A stretch of DNA of 64,000 nucleotides from contig JANIIK010000699.1 of NCBI GenBank assembly GCA_027704905.1, positions 40,411 through 104,410 of the forward strand. The letters are read 5' to 3'. The position numbers and the translations under genes are program-made. Shown in pieces: positions 32,126-44,247 of this stretch (within the stretch, counting starts at the first letter, position 1; every line of letters begins with the position of its first letter). The stretch comes from Muraenolepis orangiensis. Its lineage: Eukaryota > Chordata > Actinopteri > Gadiformes > Muraenolepididae. Below the pieces are notes generated by a model. It saw only the letters and a program-made list of their open reading frames with translations. It had not been told where the DNA came from and did not search any database.

Positions 32126-32609
32126 ACCCCCTGGAATTAACTGACCAGCAGACAGTTCAGTTGAAGCTTTCACACAGACGATTACATCACTGTGTCCGTT
32201 ATCCCAGCTTTCAACAGAATACAGATCATACAGATGGGACGCCAAACATGCAATCATAAGCTGTTTTATACATCATATGCTAATTACCCTAATAGTAAGA
32301 CAAAGAAACCATGGTATAGAGCAGCAAGAAATTATTTATTTGCGCATTAATTGCGCATTTGCGCAATAAAATAATCAAATATATTTATTGACTTTGTAAC
32401 GGCAACAATTTCCATCGCAACTGACAAACATTTGGATTATTGTTGGGTTATAAGAAAGTACAGTTTTATGGTGTGGGCCAGAGTTTCCTGTGTCAAGTGG
32501 AAACTTGACGCAGGAAACGGTGCTGCTGTGGTCATACAGCTCTGCTTACCCACACTAAGCATGGCGCATGTTTTTGTATAGTGCCTGGGGAGTTTCAGTG
32601 GCATATTTG

Positions 32610-32787
32610 TCTTATATATATAACTATATATAACTATATATAACTATATATATATATAACTATATATATATATATATATATATAAAACTATATATAACTA
32701 TATATATAACTATATATATATATAAACTATATATATAACTATATATATATAACTATATATATATATATATATAACTATATATATATA

Positions 32788-32822
<35 letters not shown>

Positions 32823-32845
32823 CTATATATATATAAATATATATT
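32610..32845. repeat. (TA)n-rich array with TAACTATATA units
   Basis: Runs of TATATA separated by AACTA. In the same position unit 1 has gene N1, and unit 3 has a longer version with a LINE tail inside it. Confidence 0.9.
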
Positions 32846-32852
32846 AATAAAC

Positions 32853-32854
<2 letters not shown>

Positions 32855-32883
<29 letters not shown>
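32855..32883. repeat. (ATCT)n microsatellite
   Basis: About seven ATCT units. About ten units are present at the unit 3 copy. Confidence 0.9.
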
Positions 32884-32884
<1 letters not shown>

Positions 32885-33169
32885 CATAACAACACGGGAA
32901 ACCATGTCGACATCCTGTCAACAGTGTCAGAGGGGTCTTTGCTACGTGGAAGTCTGGAGAAGGCCCTGACCACAGAAACCACATGCTCTGTGTCGTCTGC
33001 ACGAACAGAGTGCACGGAAGGCGCAGACATGCGGAACACACAAAACACTGGTTTTATTGATAAAAATTCATTTGTTTCGGCCAACAGTCACTCCTCATCT
33101 ACAGTTTGCTACAGTTGGTGTTTTTGGGCATGCTAAAATATAAATATAAATTTATTGTGACCAATAAAT

Positions 33170-33385
33170 TGTTTGTTTTTTGTTTCTCTGCATTTAACCC
33201 ATCCTATTATTAGGAGCAGTGGGTCAGCTATTTTTGTATTCAGCACCAAGGGGGGGAAGCAGTGTGGGGTCTGGTGCCTTGCTCAAAGGCACCTTGGCAG
33301 TGTGCGCCCATGTGTTTTGGGGACTTGAACCGGCAACCTTCCGGTTCCCAAAGCAAAGTTCCGACAGACTGAGCTATTCTGCAGC
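33170..33385 (-). repeat. tRNA-derived SINE (family 1)
   Basis: Reads on the minus strand from a TAGCTCAGTC head through GGTTCAAGTCCCC. Copy at 50025-50245. Confidence 0.8.
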
Positions 33386-34278
33386 CCGGTCGCAAAAATA
33401 GTCTTGCTCTGAAAAAATAAAGGCTGAGGCCGAGGTACAAAAGTGTAAATTGGTCACTCTCTTTTCATTTATACTGGTGCTGTCGACTAGTTAGTCATTT
33501 CACCACTGTCTACGACAGATTGGTTACCAAAGTGCACTTTAAATCCAGCCTCTTTCTCTTCATGTGGAATTTCCCACAAAGGAACGTGAACTCAAACTAC
33601 CAACTAAGCCTGCAGCCTAATGAGAAGACATTGGGTTGGGTTTTAGTTTCAGTTGTTTTCTAGCTAACTCTGTGTAGGTTACCTAATTGTATGTGTATAA
33701 TATATGTGTATATATATATATATGTATGTATTTTTTTATGAATCAAAATATTCCACTAGATTCCTAAGTATTACATGTGTACATAATCCTAAAGTGTAAT
33801 TGTCTGAAAATGAATACTGGGTTAGTCAGATTGGGTTAATGACCTGTGTAGGCCTATGTGTTTTCCTCATCAGCCAAATCAAGACCTACATCATACATGT
33901 CAAGTGTATCCGGGGAGCGCATGGCAATCAAGTCTAATCTTCATTTCATAGTGGGCTATAATTTTAGAATGATTTGCGGTACCACTGTATATACCGTGAT
34001 TAGTATGTGTAGTTTGTTGTGTATGGTCCATACGGTTAAACTATTGCCCAGCTACATTGAGCTTGTACTGTGTCATGCTTCCCTGAAGTGCCCGCAAAAA
34101 GCCAGGAGAATACACAGGCTAGGATTGGTCCACAGTGTTTGATTACAACAACATCAAGGCATTAGGAAACCTCTTTGAAATGAGGACGGGAGCATTCACC
34201 AATGTCCCGCGGGCCGCCTGTCCCCGACCCATGTGCCTATTCTTTTAGAAAAGTCATACAATAACCTAAATATACCTT
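33386..34278. other. Stretch shared by units 2 and 3 only
   Basis: No gene recognised. Its right part may be the 5' side of the degraded retroelement that follows (short frame 33858-34142 without a known domain). Confidence 0.4.
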
Positions 34279-34632
34279 GGCAACGTCAAGGGAGTGGAGC
34301 TTTTCACAGCAATGAAGCAGGACCTGCTGCACCTCCATGCCATCTTTCCGGACATAAAGATCATCCTTTCCTCCATTAATGAAAGATGTCACTGGAGGAA
34401 AGTAGATCCGTGAAAACTTTATAAGGCCAGAATGTGGGTGCACAGAGAGATGGGCAGATGTGTTAAGGATAAGGTGGAGAAATTGTCAGGCATCCTTGCA
34501 TTAAATTTGACTGCCCTGGCATATTTTTTAAAGATGGAGCTCATTTTACAGATTTGGGGAATGATATGTTTTTAAGTGCCATAAAACAATCCCTTGAGGC
34601 TACAATCCAAAGGGCAAGGGCGGAAGCATAAT
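34279..34632 (+). pseudogene. SGNH-hydrolase-like domain fragment, retroelement-type
   Basis: The plus strand reads VELFTAMKQDLLHLHAIFPD, then KIILSSINERCHWRKVDP, then a stop, then LYKARMWVHREMGRCVK and HFTDLGNDMFLSAIKQSLEA. It resembles the SGNH-like domain (motif G/A-x-H-L/F-S/T-D-x-GN) carried by fish tyrosine-recombinase retroelements. Frame breaks near 34414 and 34520 make it inactive. The match is from memory of the motif layout and needs a search. Copy at 51132-51463. Confidence 0.5.
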
Positions 34633-34965
34633 AAAAGCAGTTTGGAGGCACATTCTCATTTGTCCATTGGTTATTACAGGTGTACCAAGTCAGTTAGTAA
34701 TCGTTGTCCATTTCTCCCATTTGTCTTCAAATTGTGATTCTTGTAGTCTCAGTCGACATGTAGTTTTTTTCCATTATATCAATTGTATGATATATTTCCA
34801 TTCTTTCTGAGTAGGAGGTTCCACCTTGTACCATTTTCTAGTGATTGCCTTGGGGATTGCCTTAAGTTCTCCCCATACTAGATTGTAGCCAAATAGGCCT
34901 GCATAGTTTTCAGTGACAAAAACAGATCAATTATATTAACATTCAATTTAAGGTATGATCTACAC

Positions 34966-35799
34966 CAGACTTACTCAACAGGCCCATCCGGCCCAAAGAC
35001 GCTTATTTTGTGGCCCCCGACATGCCTGGTTATGAATGCATAATAATTATAATTAAAAAAATAATAATAAATAAAAATAAAAAATAAAAATCCTGACCTG
35101 CTTTGGATCTACTTATGTGTGTCTCAGAGCAGCTACAACTGAGCAACAACCAGATCTGAAAGTACTTGTGAATGACTCAGAGCTCTCACTAGGAATAAGT
35201 AACAACTGTTTGTTATATTGTTATTGTTATTAATATTTGTGAAATGCAGACTCAGAGCTCTCAATAGGAATAAGTAAAATGTTGTTTGTTATATCGTTAT
35301 TGTTATTAATATTTGTGAAATGCAGACTCAGAGCTCTCACTAGGAATAAGTAAAAAGTAGTTTGTTATATTGTTATTGTTATTAATATTTGTGAAATGCA
35401 GACTCAGAGCTCTCAATAGGAATAAGTAAAAAGTTGTTTGTTATATCGTTATTGTTATTAATATTTGTGAAATGCAGACACAGAGCTCTCACTAGGAATA
35501 AGTAGCAATTGCAAACTTTATCAATGTCATCAATGCAAAGCTATTCACTCCAGTGTTAATAAAACATCAGCTTCACCAACACTTGACACTACATTTGTTA
35601 ATCAAATTGAGAATATTTGTTAAATATTCCATGATGCTTTGGAATGCATTAAAAATGACAAGCAAGACAGCATATTAAACAGCAGTAGTAAATACAGCAA
35701 ATAAAATGGTACAAATATATGTTAATAATAATTTGTGGCCCTTTGCACCTGTTGTGGTTTAAATGTGGCCCTCTTGGCCTCTGAAGTTGAGTACCCCTG
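34966..35799. mobile_element. Non-autonomous hAT element with internal tandem repeats (unit 2)
   Basis: Ends CAGACTTACTCAACAGG and GTTGAGTACCCCTG form imperfect terminal repeats. The 8-base duplication ATCTACAC lies at 34958-34965 and 35800-35807. The interior has a repeated unit of about 91 bases starting ACTCAGAGCTCTCA, about four to five copies. No transposase. Confidence 0.85.
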
Positions 35800-35807
35800 A
35801 TCTACAC

Positions 35808-36698
35808 AGTGGTTGAAAGTAATTTGATTAATTTACTCCCATTTGATATTACTTTAGACTTCTAATCAGAAGTCTAAATCGTCTTCTAAATACAGAGGGA
35901 AAATTAAAGATGTTTCACATAATTGATAATATAACAAGCTTTCAAAATACGACACATTCTCAAAGATTAAACCGGCATCTATCCGTTTTAAGTGTAACGT
36001 TGTGTCATATTAAGCTTTATTATCAATGTTAACTTACCTCTGTTGCATTGACATTAGCAATAGCGGTTACATCAGAATGAATTTTATTTATAATGACCAA
36101 TGTATACATCAATAAGACTCACCAGATTAAACCTTAATACATCCATGTCCAAAACCAGATTAAACAGCTACGATCGAGCAAGGTCGTAGGCATTGTGGGA
36201 GGGGCGTGGCTTAAAGAACCAGTATATAAGGAAAATCAACGACCAGACAGAATATCCATGACTCTTTTGGGCTTCATGCGCCACTGAGCAGCTTCCATAT
36301 GAATGAATGGGGCCTCCAACACTGGATCCAGTTATTTTAATACATCCATGGTCAGTAGCTATGCCTGTGTCCACGTCAACCTGACGCCACTTAGAGTTTC
36401 TGTCTGCAAAAACCCAAATGGATGAGGTTCATTTCATTGTGTGGTTGATTTATTATGTCAGTAAGTGCAGTATGTGTCGATTATCAGCCAATCTGGAGGA
36501 TCAATTGTCTACAGTTGATGTAGACAATTGATCATATTGCACTACTGCAGTTGTTAGACAATTTCATGATGATGACAAAAGTAAGGAACATAAACTCATC
36601 AAACGTGAATTACATGTATACAAAAATATGTATAGAAAAATGCATACAAAAAGTGAGCTTCTGGGTTGTTCCCGGTATCTTCGTGTTTGGATCGTTCT
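35808..36698. other. Stretch shared by units 2 and 3 only
   Basis: Contains the block seen at 11605 (here 36352-36425) and a perfect hairpin at 36499-36533. No gene recognised. Confidence 0.5.
36499..36533. repeat. Perfect inverted repeat (hairpin)
   Basis: 14-base arms GATCAATTGTCTAC and its complement around a 7-base loop. Copy at 53341-53375. Confidence 0.9.
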
Positions 36699-39061
36699 TC
36701 AGAACATTGAGTAAGTCAACTTGGTCCTCAAGCTGGGGAAATACAGAAATACACCAAATATATTGTGACGCTTTAGCGGTGGTAGCCAGCTTGATACAGA
36801 AGACTGAGACAATGTTCTTATTTGATAGCCAAACTGGCCCAGATGTATTCCCTGCCGCAGCTCACAACTATCCCGGGGGTTGAAATGTCCACTCTTAAAA
36901 ACAATAAACCAGGGTGGCAAGCCCAAAACGATATTCCTCCAACGCAAATAGTCTGTGTCTCTTTCTCCCCACCTACTCCACGCCGTCTCACCACACCCCC
37001 CTTTCCTCTCCTCCCGTTCCCGTTCCCGTTCCCGTCCCCGTTCCCGTCCCCGTTCCCGTTCCCGTTCCCGTTCCCGTTCCCGTTCCAACTCTCGCGTGAC
37101 TCTCTCACTCCCGTTCCCACGCAACCTGTTCCCCCTAGCGCTCGCAGCCAATGACCCTCTATAGTGGACACTTCCCCTCAAACACATGCAGGTAAACGAA
37201 CACACACATACAACACCCAATGAACTCCCCAACCCCCTTTGTCCTGGAGGGAGACCCATGGTCGGCCAGGCCACAGCGTTACAATATCATGGATTGAACT
37301 ATCTTCAAATGTTACACAATTTACATTTAAAGGCCCAAAGCGTGCACACCTAAATAACTTAAACACGCTTAACTACTTAAACAACCTATCAGGAACTGTG
37401 CTGACCTGCAGACCTCACCATCATTTGTACTGAATTCAAATGCACAAGATGCAAGGTGATCCCGCAGTATGAATTTCCTACAGCAATAATATACAAATAA
37501 ACTAATATACTAATATACAATACTATACTAAACAATTATATACGATAAACAACACTATATATTACCCATGATATGCTATCTATGCTTCAGGTGCCACAAA
37601 GTCGAGTTAGAATGAGCCTACCTCTCTGGAGTTGACTGTTTTTCGGTGTTATTTTTTGAATGACCCAAGATGACCAGAACGACAACAATCGCGACACCCA
37701 GGATTACACCGACCATGATCCAACGTTCATCAAGGGTTCCTACATTGGAACAGAGGATACATAGGCTCAGTTTCTGAGACAATGTGATCAATAAGATATA
37801 TTTTTATTAATTCAATGATTCGATAATCATGTAATTTTACGTCACTCTTAGCGTTGGTGTCATCCTCTTCATCGCCATTCAAATAAGAACAGAGGAGAAA
37901 GAAATATATTTATCTGTGTATACATTTAATTCATCTTAACAAAACATGCTATTCATCAACATATATGCAATAATGAGAGAGGGTTACGGCACATATGTGA
38001 GAATTTCTTCTTTGTCTGCAAAATACATTTTTTTAAATTACGGCAAATTAATGTGTTAGCGGATTCGAATGTGTCTTTAATGTCTTAATTATTATTGTCT
38101 TAATCAATAAAAACGGTCAAATAATAATATTTAAAGTGTCTTAACTGTTAAAGATGATGTTGTCCCCTTTGTGAAATGTATCATTTTCTTTAAATGGACA
38201 AAAATATATAATATATAGTATATAAAATATAATAAATGGATAGTTAAAACGAAATATTAAGTGTCTGTTTATCGACATATATTGTAATAATTACTTCTTT
38301 GCAGTCTGTAAAATATGTCTTTTGATGACTGCGATATTCATGCAGTTTATATTTAATGTGTTTATCTTACTCTATACAAAGTGACAAATAATAATACAAC
38401 TATTATTGTTTAGTTTTAGAGTTTGTGTCGTCGCCTTCGTGAATTCCATCATTTCCTTTGAAATAGACAAACATATTACACCGTAAAAAAAAAGTATCAG
38501 ATTAAATTTCAAAGTGATTGTAATACTGAGAGAAAACATGTATCTTACCTTGAACCATTAACAATGTTGAATTGACCACAAGAATCTCGTCCATTTTGTA
38601 GAACATGCAAAAATACCAGCCAGAGTCTGATGAATTCACTTGCAGTATTGTTAGATTGAAGAAAGAGATACTGCTTTCTGTTACTAATCTACTCTGTGGG
38701 AAACCATGACTGTATCTCCATGTGTTATAATCAGTTCCATACACAGATGAGAGGACAATGGGCTTGGATGTGTTAGCTGCTCTCATCCATAAAGCGATTG
38801 TTCGATCGCTGGACACATTGGTACAGGACAAGGTGACATTAGCCATCGGTTCTACCTTCATGATCCGATATTCAGGGAGCGAGACGACAAGCCAAGCTGA
38901 AAACGGATGAGTAAAAAAATATATATATAAACAATCTTTCATTATACAAAACTATAACTATTGTTGGAAGTGAAGTTCTTAAGACAGTGAGTGTTAACAT
39001 GATGACAGTACTTACTTAAGGAGCTCAGAAGTAAATATCTTGTCAACACCAGCTCCATCAT
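36699..39061 (-). CDS. V2: single-V receptor with alternative transmembrane exon and short tail
   Basis: Leader 39016-39061 and V exon 38549-38896 are intact and in the same phases as V1. The V domain has NVTLSC, an ALWMR core and SSDSGWYFC. The next usable transmembrane exon is 37622-37739, with segment MVGVILGVAIVVVLVILG. It is 118 bases long and ends in phase 2, unlike the 123-base phase-1 exon of V1. A tail exon candidate at 36699-36732 follows a CCCCAG acceptor and gives L-T-Y-S-M-F then stop, homologous at DNA level to the start of the V1 last exon. The PEAN/VVYAAT part is lost. A 520-base solo LTR lies between the two. I infer a recombinant gene. It may be expressed with one short tyrosine motif or be a pseudogene, and further tail exons may be missed. 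Confidence 0.6.
36764..37283. mobile_element. Solo LTR with GGGAAC minisatellite
   Basis: Starts TGTGACGCTTTAGCGG and ends CAGCGTTACA, flanked by ATAT (36760-36763 and 37284-37287). Unit 3 has the empty site near 53601. It contains a hexamer array CGTTCC at 37014-37087. It sits inside the V2 gene. Confidence 0.75.
37014..37087. repeat. (CCCGTT)n minisatellite
   Basis: About twelve hexamer units, some CCCGTC. The Arg-Glu or Pro-Val repeat proteins read through it are artefacts. Confidence 0.92.
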
Positions 39062-39160
39062 TGTCTCTTCTGTTAGTCCGTCTGGTGTTAACTCAGATGA
39101 AGTACGTGGTCTTCATGCAAAGAGGCGGGCTGACTGGTTGCCATGGCACTTTTATCTCAT
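39062..39160 (-). promoter_or_regulatory. Putative promoter of V2
   Basis: Same octamer-like CTTTGCAT on the minus strand (39115-39122) and AT-rich element as V1, preserved without change. Confidence 0.4.
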
Positions 39161-39275
39161 GTTGCATCAAACCAGAGCTTCCACTGAGGATTTCCATTGT
39201 CACATCTTCAAATGATCATTCAGTCGCAGCCAGAGGTGTCAACCAAATGTTTGCTTTTTTAAATCTAAATTTGGA

Positions 39276-39515
39276 GGATTGATGTACACACACAGTGAAA
39301 AAAAGTTCTCTGCATTTAACACATCCTAGTCTAGTATTAGGAGCAGTGGGCAGCTATTGTATATACAGCGCCCGGCGAGCAGTGTAGGGGTCTGGTGCCT
39401 TGCTTATGGGCATCTCGGCAGTGCCCAGGTGTTTCAGGGGACTTGAAACCGGTGACCTTCCGGTTCCCAAGCCAAGTCCCAACTGACTGAGCTAGTGCCA
39501 CCCACTTCCCAAGCT
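39276..39515 (-). repeat. tRNA-derived SINE (family 1), unit 3 start
   Basis: Counterpart of 22790-23035, ending at the GGTGGCACTAGCTCAG head. Confidence 0.85.
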
Positions 39516-40004
39516 TTATGTGGTAAATATTTTATCGACTGAACGAGTAATGGACACATTTGACCAGCACACCAACAATCTCTAATTGGACTCAAAGGCA
39601 TAGATTATAATTGATTATAATGTTTACATATGTACAATTGTATGTACATAAAATAATTAAAATGTGGACATATCTGAATGAGGAAGACCCAAATTTTCAC
39701 CAGTTTGTGCCTCGAGCGAAATCACAGCGACAGAACTGTCTGACCTATGTTCCTCCAGCAAGCGGGATTTTCAGACAACTTTGAACGCGCAACTGTGGAT
39801 ATTATTGAATGACGATATCCATTCACCACGATTCATTCATGCATTCTTGGCCCTTAACCTTCTGGTAAATTACTTTCCCCCCACTTCTCTACACACATGT
39901 GTGTTCTGCTCCAGAAACAGAAGCTTTGGCACATTGGCACTGAGTTAAAATTCATGGTCATTGATGGATATGGGTAATGGATCCTCACGTGCCCCACACC
40001 TAAA
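39516..40004. other. Unit-conserved intergenic sequence
   Basis: Counterpart of 23036-23544. No gene seen. Confidence 0.6.
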
Positions 40005-40345
40005 AGACATTCTAGCGATGAAGCTAGAGCCTGTGAGTTTTAAGCTTCCCTTGTTAAAGCATCTGCCTCTCATGTCGGGGGGTCGTGAGTTGGAGCCCAG
40101 TGCGGGACACTCACGGTTACATTGGTGCTGTGACCCGGATAAGAGTGAGGTCTAGGGGGGGTGAGTGTAACGGTAACCAGCCAGTTCTGCTGCTCAGTGA
40201 GTAAACCTCACTCCCCGACACCCAAACAACGTTCTAGCGATGAAGCTAGAGCCTGTGGGTTTTTATCTTCCCTTGTTGGAGTGTCTCTCATGCCGGGGGT
40301 CGTGAGTTCGAGCCCAGTGCAGAACACTCACTGTTACATATCCTT
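40005..40345 (+). repeat. Dimeric tRNA-like SINE (family 3), uninterrupted
   Basis: Gives the empty site for the solo LTR at 23585-24075. Confidence 0.85.
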
Positions 40346-40394
40346 GTAGTGGATAATACCCCCAGATGTGGTGATTCATATCATATGCTCATAA

Positions 40395-40500
40395 GGCATA
40401 TGTGCCTTGCTCAAAGGCACCTCGGCAGAGCCCAGGTGTTTCGGGGACTTTGTTCCCAAGCCATGTTCCGACAGACTGAGCTACTGCCGCCCTAAAAGTG
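40395..40500 (-). repeat. SINE (family 1) fragment
   Basis: Right part of the SINE at 25000-25220. The sequence between about 24405 and 25130 of unit 2 is absent here. Confidence 0.75.
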
Positions 40501-40819
40501 AGAGTTAAAGTTACATTTAAAGTGTGCATTATTTTAACACATATTTTGGAGGAGGATGAGAAGACGATTGAAGGCCAATTCAGATCAGCTTCAAAGCGTA
40601 TTCAAAGTAAACAATTCTGTTGTACTGCAATGAAAATAAAGCGGTCTGATTCTGATTGACAGAATTCAACTCTGACCTCCTCAATCTGGCGATTTTGAAA
40701 TGCGGCATTCCGGCACTGTTGAGTGTGTGTGTGGTTGGTGGCTGGTTTAAGCAGCCTCACCTAGCCTGAATTGGACTGATTGGCTGGTGAGGCTGTACAG
40801 CTGTGGGTCATTTTTAATT

Positions 40820-40960
40820 AAATGCTGGTGGGCGCCTTGCATGGCTGACTCCGACATCGGTGTTTGAATGGGTGAGTGTGAGGCTTGACTTGTAAAGCGC
40901 TTTGAGATTTGAGACTGGTTAGAAAAGCGCTTTATAAATGATGTCCATTTACCAACTGCC
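40820..40960 (+). repeat. SINE (family 2), 3' part
   Basis: Counterpart of 25540-25675. Confidence 0.75.
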
Positions 40961-42031
40961 GTTTACCTGTGGTCATAGGCTCCTCCCAAACGGACTGTTA
41001 CAACGCATGTCATAGTTCTCCGTTTTACATCCGTTACCAGCAAATATCAATACGTGTGTGTGTGTGTGTGTTGATTATAATTGTAGAACATCACTAGGAC
41101 AGTGAAGCAAAAGAGAGAGAGTCTCTTGAGGCGGGAGGTGGGCTCATCTCACAGTAGCTTCCTGTAAACACACCACAGGAAACTGCTTGCAGGGTTTGGC
41201 CCGAAAGATGTGTATCTTTTGTTGAAGCACTGCAGCTAGGGTTCACAAGGACCATGTTTCAATGCAGTACAACACACCAAATAGTGCAATATAACAGTGA
41301 TTTAAGGTAGAAAATGGAACAGTATGGTACAGACAAATACAGAGAAAACACTGAAATAGAAAAAACTCAACCAAAAAAGGGCCTGATTTTGAAGTCGATA
41401 TCCTCCTCGTCATTATCGTCATTCTGGATGACGAACTTCTGCAATGATATGTTCTACATACTATTTGATATTGTAAACTAATTGTTACCGAATTGTTGCC
41501 CCTCAGAAGCTATGTTGTTGACTGCTGCTACCACCCTTAGAAGGGCACCCTTGAAAAAGTACTCTCTGGTTAAATAAGGGTTACATCAAATTATATATAT
41601 ACTGTATATTTTCTTTAGTAATGCATCAATTCGTAATAGTAGAATGGAGTGGAAGAATCAGAAACAATTTGTTTATTTTCTTCTTTGTCGTATGTAGTCA
41701 AGTTACCCCTTTGACGCATTAACCTATGACACCTGTTTAAATTGTAACCCTGATAAAGGCTATATATTTTAGTTTAGTTTTTTAATATATACATACTTAA
41801 ATATACACCAATTGATTAGGTCAGTCTGCCATGGTTAGCTGAAGCGGATGTTAAAGACATGCACAGGTAGCCTCGTGAATGAACATTGTAGCATTGTCAG
41901 CACTTTCTGAACAGCCGACCACACTTAACCTTGTTTTGCGGCTGAGAGACATGTGGCTGGTGAAGGTCTGCTGCTCTTCACTCACTCAAGACGGCAGACT
42001 CTGGGAGGACAGAAGACAGCGGCGAGAGACC
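40961..42031. other. Unit-conserved intergenic sequence
   Basis: Counterpart of 25676-26761. No gene seen. Confidence 0.6.
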
Positions 42032-42068
42032 ATGGGTCCCCGCTCAACCCTTCTCCTGTGGGGATTGT
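42032..42068 (+). CDS. Leader-like exon on the plus strand (unit 3)
   Basis: Same 12 codons and GTACGT donor as units 1 and 2, with one silent change (GGC to GGT). No downstream exon assigned. Confidence 0.35.
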
Positions 42069-43239
42069 GTACGTTTTTAAGATTTTCTTCTCTTACGACA
42101 CGCTCGACACAACCGGTTTCGTCCCGGCGGTCCCCTCAATTTGTCTGACACTTAAAGTTCCCCCCCCCCCCCCAAAAAAATAGAATTGCGACCTGTTGTT
42201 TGTCGTCGGAACAAATACTGCGGTACTTTGTTGTTGGAACGCTGTGACCCGTCGATTGACCCCCAAAAGGTCACCTGGCATGGATAAAAATAAAGAAAAA
42301 CGTGTTTCAAGTGACCAACTAGTTAGAATCCGTCTGTTAAGCATCATTGACAACCTCTTTACGATCACCCTCCTCCGTGGATCGTTAAATAAAACACATC
42401 TGGGGGTGGAGAGCAACTCAATGGGGATGTCATAAAAGGAGGCTGAGCTCTAAACGACACAACGCCAAAAGAGCATTTAAATCTTTTTTTCTTTTTTTGA
42501 CAGCGAGTATCTGTGTGTGCGTTTAATCGGAAAGCGGTTAGAAAGCCCAGTTCTGTTTTGTGCCGAGCCGTCCGCGTTGGCGACCCATGTTCATCATACA
42601 ATGAGGTTTGTACGTATGGGGCTGATGACGAGAGCGCCTTTTTTTCTCTCTCAATGCTTCTCACTCAACTGGTGGAAACTTCTACATGAGCCTGCATGTG
42701 AAACCCATTTGGTTAAGAGTTCTGTGTCAAATGTGTCACACTTGGTAATTAATACCCCAATAATATAACAATAAACCTATCGGCCCCGCCCTCCGACCTA
42801 CAGCGATACAGCAGGTTGCTGGTCAGTAGCTATGCCTGTGTCCACGTCAACCTGGCGCCACTTCCAGTTTCTGTCTGCAAAAACCCAAATGGATGACGTT
42901 CCTTTTATTCTCATTTTCTAGCTAAAATTGTGCATTTTGTTTTATATTGCGTATTGACATTAACAACTTATTCTTATTGTTAAAAAACATATTGTTTTTG
43001 TTTGTTGTTTATTTTCATTTTGCAGTTTCATCACATAAAGCAGGCATGCAAGTACTGATGTTTTAGGAATAAATGTACACATTTTTTGAGTGGTGTGTGT
43101 GTGTGTGTGTGTGTGTTTGTGTTTGTGATATAGAACGGTGCCAGAGTGACTCATGATTGTAATTCAAAGCATTCATATCCTGATCACACACAAACCTTAA
43201 AATAATAATAACAAAACAAACTAACAAAAAAAAGATATA
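42069..43239. other. Unit-conserved non-coding stretch
   Basis: Counterpart of 26799-27971, with a (TG)n run at about 43093-43117. Confidence 0.55.
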
Positions 43240-43483
43240 TAGGCGGCAGAATAGCTCAGGAGGTCACCTCACAACCGGAAGGTCGCTGGTTCGATCCCCG
43301 GCTCCTCCTAGCAAAAACTGCCGGGTGTCCTTGAACAAGACACCCTAACCCTAACTGCTCCTGACGTGCTGGCTGTCTCCTTGCATGTCTGACTCCGCCG
43401 TCGGTGGTTGAATGTGTGTATGAATGGGTGAATGTGAGGCATGACTTGTAAAGCGCTTTGGATAAAAGCATCCATTACCATTA
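43240..43483 (+). repeat. tRNA-derived SINE (family 2), unit 3
   Basis: Counterpart of 27972-28225. A hAT element entered just beyond its 3' end. Confidence 0.85.
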
Positions 43484-44010
43484 CCATATATCAGTGGTGA
43501 AGCGTCAGGGCCTTCAAGGTATTCAGAGAAGACCCTGGAACTCTCAGATGAAACCAAAAACTCGAAATTAATTGTATTAATAAAATGTAATACAATTTAA
43601 TAACATTTAATAAAATTTAAATAAAATGAATAAATGAGAATCGTATCTGTGTTATATTACAGTGTTACGTTGATTTGTTTGTCTTTCTCGGTCCATGCAC
43701 GACGCATTTGAGTGGTTTTGTGTTGGAAAAACAATGCAACCAATCAGATATTTTTCTGGGTTGCTGGGAAGAATATCCAACGTAATCAACCAAAGTATTC
43801 CCGCTGACATTGGCCCTTAGACGGAATGATAGCGTACGTTTGGATTGACAATTTGATCAACCAATCATATCGTGATTTGTAGCCAATGGGCGTATTCTTT
43901 TAGATTTCCCCGCAACTCAATATGGAGCTAGAAGGTGCAAGGTGGTGGCTGGCGCGAGAGTGGATCTAGCGTAGTGTTACGTTTTCTACGTTGTTTTTTT
44001 TTACGTCAAA

Positions 44011-44247
44011 ATGGCAACAGGTGAAGATGATGTCGTTGCGGATTTATTGTCTGAACCATTTTCAAGACGACCATTTAATGTTAAGATGGACATTATTAAA
44101 AAAGGCCGTCCAACACCTGACAATCTTGAGCTGACTCAAGTAGTTAAAGCAGGCTATGTTCGCCATTTTCAGAGTAGCAACTGGGAAAGATACCCGTGGC
44201 TAACGGGCTCTACTAGCCACAAGAGGCTCTACAAGAGGCTCTACTGA
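44011..44247 (+). pseudogene. hAT transposase N-terminal fragment
   Basis: 78 codons from MATGEDDVVADLL to NWERYPWLTGSTSHKRLYKR. WLTGS is the start of the TTF-type finger also seen at 8859-9320, but the Cys and His ligands are missing because the sequence jumps to DRRMDLVFK-like codons at about 44290-44390 in another frame. This is an internal-deletion derivative. Confidence 0.7.

Noticed and set aside
32610..32845. TA array as a regulatory or matrix-attachment region
   Set aside because: Simple repeat with no supporting motif.
36699..37274. 191-codon minus frame with Arg-Glu repeat
   Set aside because: It runs through a solo LTR and its hexamer minisatellite and only by chance enters the V2 tail exon.
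38549..38896. Assignment of the single-V receptors to CD8, CD28 or CTLA-4
   Set aside because: No diagnostic motif (for example MYPPPY, or a CD8 stalk) was seen, while exon phases match the adjacent NITR gene.
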